A DNA stretch of 64,000 nucleotides from Gigantopelta aegis (Eukaryota > Mollusca > Gastropoda > Neomphalida > Peltospiridae). A program made the translations under genes and the position numbers. The notes under the pieces were generated by a model. It did not search any database. It was not told the DNA's origin and worked only from the letters and a program-made list of their open reading frames with translations. The DNA is taken from NCBI RefSeq assembly GCF_016097555.1, contig NC_054704.1, positions 28,128,207 to 28,192,206 of the forward strand, written 5' to 3'. Position 1 is the first letter of the stretch, and each line of letters opens with the position of its first letter. Below are positions 59,801 through 64,000 of this stretch, piece by piece.

Positions 59801-61304
59801 TTTTTCTTAATTCTAAAAAGGTATGTACCTCTGAGAAGTAACAGTTATGGAAATGTTTTATTTAATGACACACTCAACACATTTTATTTACGGCTATATA
59901 CATCGGACGACCACACAGATATTGAGAGAGGAAACCCGCTGTCCCAACTTCATGGGCTACTCTTTTTGATTAGCAACAAGGGATCTTTTATATGCACCAT
60001 CCCACAGACAGGATAGTGCATACCACGGCTTTGTTACACCAGTTGTGGAGCATTGGCTGGAACAAGAAATAGCCCAATGGGCCCACCAACATGGATCGAT
60101 TGATCCTAGATCGATCATGCATCAAGCGAGTGCTATACCACTGAGCTACGTCCCGCCCCAACAAAGTAATAGTGCTGTTTCACATTTCATCACAACAAAT
60201 GGATTACTGTAATATATACCGACGTCTAAAAGAAACTTTACATTCATAAAATTGTTATAATTTGATGAATATTGTTGCTAATCAAAAAAGAACCAATTTA
60301 GAAACCACCTTAGAAACACTTTGCAGGTATCACAAAGTGTATTGTGACGTTTAGATGTTGAACTTCATGATACTTTCATATCCCACCATTTCATTTGTTG
60401 GTTTTCTATCATACAATTTCAAATCTTGTGAAGTTTCTTTAGAATATCAGAATAGATTACCATTTCATGATGACTGACAAATAGATGTCAGTCAGTACAT
60501 TTTGGCAGATTTTGAAATGATTTCATTAAATAACTAGGCCGGGTTTGTAATAAAAAAGGAATCAAGACATAGTAATAATTTATAAGGTCTTCTCCAGCTA
60601 CAAGAAAAGGGCACTTCTAAACTAAAAAGTGTTTTTCCCCCTCTGTTTCTGTCCCCAATTAGGTACAACCTACAGTGATGTGGAGATCAATCATGCAACT
60701 CATTGAAATGAACTCACTGGCATAGGAAACGGAAACGGGGGTGGGGGGCACTTTTCAGATATTTTATATTATGCAGACCTCAAACAGGAGCTCTATTACT
60801 GAAAGAAAGGTAAAAGTTTGTTTGTTTAACGACATCACTTGAGCACATTGATTTATTAATCATTAGCTATTGGATGTCAAACATTTGGTCATTTTGATGG
60901 CTAGTCTTTAGAGAGAAAACCTGCTACATTTTTTACATTAGTAGCATGGGCACTAAAGTTTTTCATTAGTAACATGGGATCTTTTATGTGCACTAGCCCA
61001 CAGACAGGATAGTACATATCACGACCATTATGATGCACTGACTGGAATGAGAAATAGCCCAATAGGCCCACCAGAGGGGATCGATAATAGACTGATCACA
61101 CATAAAGTGAACGTTTTACCACTAAGCTATGTCCTGCCCCTATTACAGAAAGAATGCTATGGAAGGAAGGCCATAAATCTACCCACTTGTTGTGAAACCA
61201 GGAGATCTCTGGGATGGGACTTCCCTCGGCCCGGCACGTGAAGTAGGCAGTGTTACCAAACGTAACATCAACATCTCGAGGCTCCATGGTAAAACGGGGC
61301 TTTT
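29114..61304 (-). CDS. PXDN: Peroxidasin, 5'-partial (Ig1 to VWC and stop), 14 exons in window
   Basis: Peroxidasin is a secreted haem peroxidase that makes hypobromite and forms sulfilimine crosslinks in collagen IV of basement membranes. Exons 5' to 3': 61304-61187, 59657-59491, 55688-55419, 54295-54179, 53587-53426, 48333-48067, 40870-40601, 38536-38303, 37393-36107, 35601-35484, 34300-34092, 32465-32143, 30912-30790, 29209-29114. Every junction agrees in phase; about 1252 residues are present. Domain order is four Ig domains (residues 1-366 of this part), haem peroxidase (about 380-1070), a linker with a likely coiled coil, and VWC. Distal WGQFLDHD, catalytic LWYREHNR and proximal FRFGHSLV motifs are intact, so the enzyme should be active. 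The signal peptide and leucine-rich repeats lie beyond the right edge. The introns are heavily invaded by repeats. Confidence 0.97.
29760..29905. mobile_element. Hairpin MITE, about 28-bp inverted ends
   Basis: ATTGTCTGTTATTTCTTGTA and TACAAGAACTAACAGACAAT pair with one mismatch over 28 bases. A second inner palindrome, ATCATCCGCAA / TTGCGGATGAT, lies inside. Confidence 0.85.
30475..30690. repeat. Long near-perfect palindrome, about 100-bp arms
   Basis: The left arm (CTGACAGCCATATTACATAA to AGCATTATTA, about 30477-30575) is mirrored at about 30587-30689 with a loop of roughly 11 bases. Arms differ mainly in a small ATGA repeat count. The centre carries GTTTGTTTAACGACACC, the SINE tail motif. 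It is in the last PXDN intron. Confidence 0.93.
30790..30912 (-). CDS. PXDN: PXDN exon: VWC, first half
   Basis: Forty-one codons in phase 0, containing [18 protein letters not shown], the first conserved Trp and CxxCxC of the VWC domain. Confidence 0.93.
31055..31140 (-). mobile_element. SINE fragment, type B
   Basis: ACATTTTTCCATTAGCAGCA followed by AGGAATCTTTTATATACACA; no head or tail. Confidence 0.7.
31380..31745 (+). mobile_element. SINE, type A tail, degraded head
   Basis: CTCCAGCCAGTGCACCACGA, CTGTCTATGGAATGGTGCAC and the tail CATTAAATAAAACATTTCTT are clear. The first 100 bp are diverged. Confidence 0.85.
31897..32072 (+). repeat. (GAATGAAT)n simple repeat
   Basis: Imperfect GAAT/GGAAT repeat ending about 70 bp from the donor of PXDN exon 32465-32143. 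Confidence 0.9.
32143..32465 (-). CDS. PXDN: PXDN exon: linker with FRGRRS motif and predicted coiled coil
   Basis: Encodes [20 protein letters not shown] and [12 protein letters not shown], matching the human SYHFRGRRSLEFSYQED. A heptad-like helix near the end ([20 protein letters not shown]) fits the trimerising linker. A GAAT simple repeat starts about 70 bp past the donor. Confidence 0.94.
32953..33860 (+). mobile_element. Repeat element with tandem core, copy 2, split by a SINE
   Basis: The leader GTACCGGTGAGGTACATGAT matches 24031. Tandem units lie at 33150-33240 and 33560-33860, and a complete SINE sits between them. Confidence 0.75.
33244..33559 (+). mobile_element. SINE, type A, full length
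   Basis: Head GTGGGACGTAGCTCAGTGGT (A box), GGATCGATCCCC (B-box region), body CATAAAAGATCCCTGGCTGC and tail CATTAAATAAACCATTTCTT. A good type specimen for the family. Confidence 0.93.
34092..34300 (-). CDS. PXDN: PXDN exon: peroxidase, C-terminal end
   Basis: Encodes [31 protein letters not shown] and [14 protein letters not shown]. The acceptor is TTGTAG. Confidence 0.96.
35040..35155 (-). mobile_element. SINE type C head fragment
   Basis: GTGAACCCAGTACCTACCAT and TGGCTTAACCACAACACCAC are the mirror of the type C tRNA-like head. Confidence 0.7.
35484..35601 (-). CDS. PXDN: PXDN exon: peroxidase, part 4
   Basis: Encodes [20 protein letters not shown], then [23 protein letters not shown] acceptor, GTATGA donor. 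DLFVGGMAE is typical of invertebrate peroxidases. Confidence 0.95.
36107..37393 (-). CDS. PXDN: PXDN exon: peroxidase catalytic core
   Basis: A large 1287-nt exon. The distal site [10 protein letters not shown] holds the haem-linking Asp and distal His. [11 protein letters not shown] is the usual calcium-site neighbourhood. [11 protein letters not shown] holds the catalytic Arg and second haem-linking Glu, and [13 protein letters not shown] the proximal His. [20 protein letters not shown] and [11 protein letters not shown] are typical of the animal peroxidase family. Confidence 0.99.
37548..37790 (+). repeat. Interspersed repeat ending CCTATAGTCCCC, copy 1
   Basis: Shares TAACTCTGTCAAAATGGG, ACTATATGTGGGACAGA and CTATAGTCCCC..GGACC with 48413-48636. 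A run of GGACAGA units lies inside. Confidence 0.75.
37791..38070. mobile_element. MITE with CAGGSCTTGACCT ends
   Basis: CAGGCCTTGACCT at the left, AGGTCAAGCCCTG at the right. The body has repeated CTGGTAGCC motifs. Confidence 0.75.
38303..38536 (-). CDS. PXDN: PXDN exon: peroxidase, part 2
   Basis: Encodes [20 protein letters not shown], the cysteine-rich [28 protein letters not shown] and NGFNTPV. A 79-bp tandem array reaches into its polypyrimidine tract. Confidence 0.96.
38541..39080 (-). repeat. 79/108-bp tandem array abutting a PXDN 3' splice site
   Basis: The marker ACAGGTTTC occurs at 38561, 38669, 38748, 38856, 38935 and 39014. The 108-bp units carry a 29-bp internal duplication. 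On the minus strand each unit ends in GTTGTTTTTCTC, the same pyrimidine tract that precedes the real CCCAG of exon 38536. Confidence 0.92.
39209..39474 (-). mobile_element. SINE, type A, internal deletion
   Basis: Tail TTGTTTTATTTAACGATGCA, head CACTGGGCTACGTCCTGCCC. The GGAAACCCGCTGTC block is missing. Confidence 0.88.
39485..39891 (-). mobile_element. SINE, type A tail with type C head
   Basis: (GAAA)n and AATGTTTTATTTAAAGACGC at the tail, GATCCGAACCCAGTACCTAC in the head. This is a mosaic of two SINE modules. Confidence 0.88.
40246..40536 (-). mobile_element. SINE, type B, full length
   Basis: Tail TTGTTTTGTTTAATGACACC, head TCTACCATTGGGCTACGTCC. It lies 65 bp downstream of PXDN exon 40870-40601. 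Confidence 0.9.
40601..40870 (-). CDS. PXDN: PXDN exon: start of the peroxidase region
   Basis: Encodes the linker [11 protein letters not shown] and the peroxidase propeptide-like part ([32 protein letters not shown]). A DIRS element ends about 28 bases upstream of its TTACAG acceptor. Confidence 0.95.
40899..41065 (-). repeat. DIRS 3' inverted terminal repeat
   Basis: Pairs with 46997-47130. The outer edge at about 40899 was placed from its match to the internal complementary region. Confidence 0.85.
41114..41220 (-). repeat. DIRS internal complementary region
   Basis: 41114-41178 is the reverse complement of the left terminus (40899-40945). 41181-41220 is the reverse complement of the right terminus (47102-47140). 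The two are joined head to head, which is the template that DIRS elements use to make their circular intermediate. Confidence 0.85.
41520..42930 (-). mobile_element. DIRS fossil, tyrosine recombinase region
   Basis: Contains an N-terminal SAM-like part and a catalytic-like part with CRRISE and HEIRA, as in DIRS and Ngaro recombinases. It sits at the 3' end, next to the internal complementary region. Broken. Confidence 0.75.
42790..44450 (-). mobile_element. DIRS fossil, reverse transcriptase and RNase H region
   Basis: Shows the palm motifs DLKD and YLDDW of DIRS reverse transcriptases, and an RNase H-like stretch with LFTDAS and DALSRR. The region is broken and is treated as a fossil. Confidence 0.85.
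44540..46900 (-). mobile_element. DIRS fossil, gag-like region
   Basis: Contains long open stretches (44538-46148 and 45814-46920, overlapping) at the 5' end of the element. The protein is basic at its end and has no recognised enzyme motif. It is assigned by position. GC content and codon use differ from the host exons around it. Confidence 0.65.
46997..47140 (-). repeat. DIRS 5' inverted terminal repeat
   Basis: Reverse complement of 40937-41063 over about 120 bases with two or three differences. The outermost 20-odd bases differ from the other terminus, as expected for DIRS. Confidence 0.85.
47755..48100 (-). repeat. 40/61-bp tandem array carrying seven copies of the Ig4 exon end and donor
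   Basis: CACCTTGG-type cores start at 47782, 47843, 47883, 47944, 47984, 48024 and 48064. The last is the functional donor (exon end 48067). Each unit holds about 28 bases of exon plus GTGATTTAA. Longer units carry an extra CTCCATTTATTAAAG block. Confidence 0.93.
48067..48333 (-). CDS. PXDN: PXDN exon: Ig4, whole domain
   Basis: Encodes a full Ig fold: [17 protein letters not shown], then [20 protein letters not shown] and LLVQ. The last 28 bases and the donor GTGATT form the last copy of a tandem array. Confidence 0.95.
48413..48636 (+). repeat. Interspersed repeat ending CCTATAGTCCCC, copy 2
   Basis: Same family and orientation as 37548-37790, about 80 bp upstream of the Ig4 acceptor. Confidence 0.75.
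49690..49843 (-). mobile_element. SINE fragment, type B
   Basis: TTGATTTTGTTTAATGACACC through AGCAAGGGATCTTTTATAAG. Confidence 0.8.
49872..50150 (-). mobile_element. SINE, type B, nearly complete
   Basis: TTGTTTTGTTTAACGACATC through GATACACCAGTCGTGGTGTA, with a 28-bp internal duplication around 50065-50110. The head is damaged. Confidence 0.85.
50280..50358 (-). mobile_element. SINE fragment at the left edge of the 82-bp satellite
   Basis: CAGAGGAAACCAATTTTATT and GGGATGTTTTATATGCACC belong to the SINE body. The next base starts the first satellite unit, so this is the likely remainder of the SINE that supplied the unit's head. Confidence 0.7.
50359..53425 (-). repeat. 82-83-bp satellite array, about 37 copies, ending at a PXDN 5' splice site
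   Basis: Units repeat every 82 bases, or 83 where AAACCAAACTG replaces AAACCCACTG. Two variants, CCTTTGGGGATCG and CTGATGAGGATCG, occur in blocks. Read on the minus strand, a unit is the head of the local tRNA-type SINE (from GTAGTCCAGTGGTAAAGCGC to GATCGATCCCC) fused to GGTGTGTGTCTTTAGTCCTC. The fused part matches the real exon-intron boundary (CCCCAACGGTGCGTATC, then TTTAGTCCTC) at 53434-53395. It fills most of the intron after the Ig3 exon. Confidence 0.92.
53426..53587 (-). CDS. PXDN: PXDN exon: Ig3, second half
   Basis: Encodes [20 protein letters not shown], then [20 protein letters not shown] and ELKIIPN. Its donor GTGCGT directly adjoins the 3-kb 82-bp satellite. Confidence 0.95.
53711..53862 (+). 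repeat. (GT)n microsatellite
   Basis: Two long GT runs separated by a GTGGTGTGGTCGTATGG-type interruption. Confidence 0.95.
54179..54295 (-). CDS. PXDN: PXDN exon: Ig3, first half
   Basis: Encodes [35 protein letters not shown] and TKD; TTTTAG acceptor, GTGAGA donor. Confidence 0.95.
54583..54701 (-). mobile_element. Short palindromic MITE, copy 2
   Basis: Ends GGAGCCTATTTCAC and GTGAATTAGGCCCC. It is the inverted counterpart of 347-467. Confidence 0.7.
54698..55170. repeat. Tandem array of about 35-bp units (TTCTAGTAAGTTAGCTAGACAT core)
   Basis: About a dozen units with CTAGTAAGTTAGCTAGACAT and GTGTGCCTTGATT, some shortened. Two units carry an AGCACATCACRTCAAGTCAG insertion. It lies in the PXDN intron after the Ig2 exon and does not include a splice site. 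Confidence 0.85.
55419..55688 (-). CDS. PXDN: PXDN exon: Ig2, whole domain
   Basis: A phase 1-1 exon encoding a full Ig fold: [17 protein letters not shown], then [17 protein letters not shown]. It is GC-rich compared with the surrounding intron. Confidence 0.96.
55750..55985 (-). mobile_element. SINE, type B, head missing
   Basis: AAAGTTTGTTTTGTTTAATG through GTGCACTAGCTTGAACA. Confidence 0.88.
56081..56534. mobile_element. About 455-bp inverted-repeat element, copy 1
   Basis: Imperfect ends TATAGGTAGTACTAAACCAA and TTTGGTAGTATACACCCTATA. Nearly identical to 58143-58598. A minus-strand frame of 112 codons ([18 protein letters not shown]..) is open in both copies but matches no family I know. 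Confidence 0.85.
58143..58598. mobile_element. About 455-bp inverted-repeat element, copy 2
   Basis: Same orientation as copy 1. It differs by a few substitutions plus a +1 in an A run and a +5 (TCATC) nearby. The shared minus-strand frame stays open past both. Confidence 0.85.
58655..59162 (-). mobile_element. SINE, type A, carrying a duplicated foreign segment
   Basis: The tail GAAATGTTTTGTTTAACAGC and head GCGGGCTACGTCCCACCC enclose two copies (58823-58918 and 58939-59036) of a GC-richer 97-bp piece with GTCGACTTTCGCC and GTCCAGGACAGGAAACAGTG. Confidence 0.8.
59198..59517 (-). repeat. 68-bp tandem array, four copies of the Ig1 exon end and donor
   Basis: The donor complement GTCTTACCAGG occurs at 59280, 59348, 59416 and 59484, and the last is the real site. 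Each unit includes about 24 exonic bases and 44 intronic bases, with a partial unit before the first. Confidence 0.93.
59491..59657 (-). CDS. PXDN: PXDN exon: Ig1, second half
   Basis: Encodes [36 protein letters not shown] and LRYFGEP. The 3' end and the donor GTAAGA are the last copy of a 68-bp tandem array. Confidence 0.95.
59683..60157 (-). mobile_element. SINE, type A, interrupted by a MITE fragment
   Basis: Tail sequence at 59683-59718, then a piece of the 5578-5954 MITE family (59725-59850, TTCTTTCTGGTCATCCTAGT), then a second tail start at 59854 and full SINE to GCTACGTCCCGCCCC. Confidence 0.82.
60810..61140 (-). mobile_element. SINE, type B, full length
   Basis: AAAGTTTGTTTGTTTAACGA to CCACTAAGCTATGTCCTGCC, with a short internal duplication near 60930-60975. 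It ends 47 bp from the Ig1 exon. Confidence 0.9.
61187..61304 (-). CDS. PXDN: PXDN exon: Ig1, first half
   Basis: Encodes [28 protein letters not shown] and EISWFHN, containing the first Ig cysteine and the core Trp. Donor GTGGGT. Joining to the next exon gives FHNNNEIS, which matches the human RNNNELS. Confidence 0.95.
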
Positions 61305-61351
61305 CTGGAACAAATTTACAAATTATCTTTAATCTTTAAAACTAGTTTTCA

Positions 61352-61614
61352 GGAGCCAATTTCACAACACATCGTAAGTTTACGTCTTCGACTAACAGTC
61401 ATACCTGTCGTATGTTTACACGTGTTTCACATCTATTTCACACTGAAAATTACATCATTACGGAAGATGGAGCATTTTAAGGACAAAAGAAAATGAAATA
61501 GGTGTACTTCTAACTGTATTTATTGTACTACAATAGTAATACGAATTGTGGTTTAGTCGTACATTTACATTTACATGCAAAACTAGGCTTACGATGTTTT
61601 GTGAAATTGGGTCC
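61352..61614 (-). mobile_element. MITE with CAGTTTCACAAAACATCGTAAG ends, copy 2
   Basis: Inverted copy of 27331-27593, starting 48 bp upstream of the PXDN Ig1 acceptor. Same length (263 bp). Confidence 0.85.
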
Positions 61615-62314
61615 AGATATAAACATTTATTCACAGACATTTTTTTTACTAAGTTAATTAACAATCTTTTTGTACTAAACTGTGATAAAAGAGAAAATAC
61701 ACTTCAAATTCAACACACTTTGATATTAAAACATTTTTACTCTTTCTTTAACCTACATGTACTACATATTACCCAAACAAATTTATTTGTACACCTATCC
61801 CTGCCAGCTATCAATATTTTACCTGTGTGGGGTAACCTTATATTACAAAGAAATAAAAATGAATACCACACCATTAAACTGTATATTAAAAAAATTAATA
61901 TCTTTCATTCAAACAGACATAACAAGCAAAACACAACATAAAAAATATACTGAGGTCATGAAAACCCATTAGTATTCATGCTTCATTAAAACTACATGAA
62001 AAGGCAGGAAATTAACATTAAGTGTGCTCTATGTAGCGTTAATATGTTATAATCCAAGTTTTCACACTGTTAAGTGTGAAAAATGTACATTGCTGCAATG
62101 TTAATGTACTTCATTCAGTTTGATCATCACACTGTTCAGCAAAGCTACAACCTATAGTGATAAGCTCTTCAAAGAAACAAAATATTTAGGATAAAGTACA
62201 TTCAAGTTTATTATCCCAATTGATGATTACCACAAATGTTTTGGTTCATCTTAAAGGCACTTGTTCTTTCAAAACAACATACGCTATTTCTAGCTAGATT
62301 TAGATAAAATTCAT

Positions 62315-62605
62315 TCTGTTTAAAACCACTACTGGAGCATATATTGATTAATTAATCACTGGCTATTACATGTGAAACATTTGATCATTCTGACGTAGTC
62401 TTAGAGGAAACCTGCTACATTTTTCCATGAGCAGCAAGGGATCTTTTATATGCACTATCCCACAAACAGACCAACACATACATGTACCATGACCTTTGAT
62501 ATACCAGTGATGAGGCACTGGTTGGGATATGAAAGAAAAGCAATAAAAGCATGGGCCCACAAAGCACCTCGGGCGAGCGTTCTACCGACTGAGCTACATC
62601 CGACT
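62315..62605 (-). mobile_element. SINE, type B body with a third head type
   Basis: Body ACCTGCTACATTTTTCCATG. The head ends GCGTTCTACCGACTGAGCTA, unlike the TTTACCACTGGGCTACG heads. Confidence 0.8.
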
Positions 62606-62611
62606 ACTCAG

Positions 62612-62935
62612 AAGGAAGGAAGGAAATGTTTTTATTTAATGACGCACTCAACACATTTTATTTATGGTTATATGGCGTCAGAAATATAGTTAAGGACCAC
62701 ACATATTGAGAGAGGAAACCCGCTGTCGCCACTTCATGGGCTACTCTTTACGATTAGCAGCAAGGGATCTTTTATATGCAACATCCCAGACAGGATAGCA
62801 CATACCACGGCCTTTGATATACCAGTCATGGTGCACTGGCTGGAACAAGAAATAACCCAATGGGCCCACCGACGGGGATCGATCCTAGACCGACCGCGTA
62901 TCAAGCAAGCGCTTTACCACTGAACTACATCCTAC
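62612..62935 (-). mobile_element. SINE, type A, full length
   Basis: GGAAATGTTTTTATTTAATG to GCTTTACCACTGAACTACAT, placed directly behind the previous SINE. Confidence 0.92.
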
Positions 62936-62945
62936 CCCCCCCACC

Positions 62946-63400
62946 CCTCCCCAGCTGCTCAGAATTCAGATTAATGCTTAAACTCAATATCAAACGAATT
63001 ATGGCTTGAGCCAAACGTTGACATTAAAACAGGATCATTTATAAGGGTCTCCTTTTTGTCTTGTCTGGAACATTATTTATTGCAAACAAAAATTAAAGTC
63101 CCTTAAGATTGTAGACACCATAATCTGTATTTGTCATCCATTAAAGGCTTTGTAGTAGATATTACTGGCACTATAATTTGCGATATCTCCTGCGATATTC
63201 TTCTAGGAAATATCGCTTCTTTTTGTTAAGTCACTGTATTTGTCAGCGCTAAACCTATCATCAGTGACATCACGCCACTATCGTTAGTTCTGCTAGTTTA
63301 TGAGTCTACCTCTGCCAAATATAGTGACATTCAACCCACATTACTGACATTATTTACAATTGTAGCAAATGAAAAGAATGTTAATGGATGATAAAAACAA
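62946..63400. other. PXDN upstream intron sequence, no feature
   Basis: AT-rich DNA without a recognised exon or repeat. The LRR-coding exons of peroxidasin are not found up to the right edge. Confidence 0.4.
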
Positions 63401-63404
63401 TAAC

Positions 63405-63490
63405 TTTATCAGCACTCGTTGATAAAAGTATAAAAATCCTCGGCAAGCCTCGGATTTCTTATTTTTATCAACTTGTGCTGATAAATTATG
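63405..63490. repeat. Stem-loop, about 37-bp arms
   Basis: TTTATCAGCACTCGTTGATA and TTATCAACTTGTGCTGATAA pair, with AAATCCTCGG..CCTCGGATTT at the tip. Confidence 0.75.
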
Positions 63491-63530
63491 ATATCACAAG
63501 ACACTCGGGGAGTATCCTCTATGGTTATAT

Positions 63531-63826
<296 letters not shown>

Positions 63827-64000
63827 CAATGGGTCTAGGAACAATGACCAAAATACACAAGTTTGAATCATTGTTTTAGTTTTTCAATAAACAGTGTTCT
63901 GGACGGGATGAAAAGGAGACCCATACATCATCTTTCATAAACATTAGACTAACCAAAAACATTCAGATGTACAGAAAAGAATATGCTAAGCAAGAAACTA

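Overview
The window reads as nuclear DNA from a mollusc, most likely a gastropod. The evidence is long AT-rich introns with GT..AG boundaries, three animal genes that translate well across exons, and more than twenty copies of tRNA-headed SINEs of a kind common in molluscs. These sit among many short inverted-repeat DNA transposons (MITEs) and satellite arrays. The species cannot be fixed from the sequence. I see no bacterial operon, CRISPR array or true tRNA/rRNA gene.

Layout. (1) 1-3.7 kb: AT-rich intergenic DNA with MITEs. (2) 3763-16104, minus strand: a complete gene for the large subunit of general transcription factor TFIIF (GTF2F1/RAP74). It has 13 coding exons whose phases all agree and predicts 520 aa. 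(3) 18391-22874, plus strand, divergent from GTF2F1: a five-exon gene for a 391-aa protein. Its first ~120 residues resemble the start of the splicing factor ISY1, and the rest is a disordered acidic tail. (4) 29114-61304, minus strand, running off the right edge: peroxidasin (PXDN). Fourteen exons cover four Ig domains, the haem peroxidase, a coiled-coil linker and the VWC domain with its stop codon; the signal peptide and leucine-rich repeats must lie beyond base 64000. (5) 40.9-47.1 kb: a DIRS-type tyrosine-recombinase retrotransposon fossil inside a peroxidasin intron, ending about 28 bp from a 3' splice site.

The most unusual feature is a set of tandem repeats anchored on splice junctions. 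Four separate arrays in peroxidasin end at an exon boundary, and three of them carry copies of the 5' splice site (4, 7 and about 37 copies). In GTF2F1, a duplicated exon start and acceptor lie just upstream of the real one. The largest array (about 3.1 kb, 82-83 bp unit) looks like a chimera of a SINE tRNA-like head and the first bases of the intron. Each unit therefore carries Pol III box-like sequence, and many units also carry a decoy splice donor.

The three genes are not an operon. GTF2F1 works in Pol II transcription initiation, the ISY1-like protein may be nuclear, and peroxidasin is a secreted enzyme that crosslinks collagen IV. Exon limits were set by hand from splice consensus, phase continuity and remembered family sequences; no database search was run.
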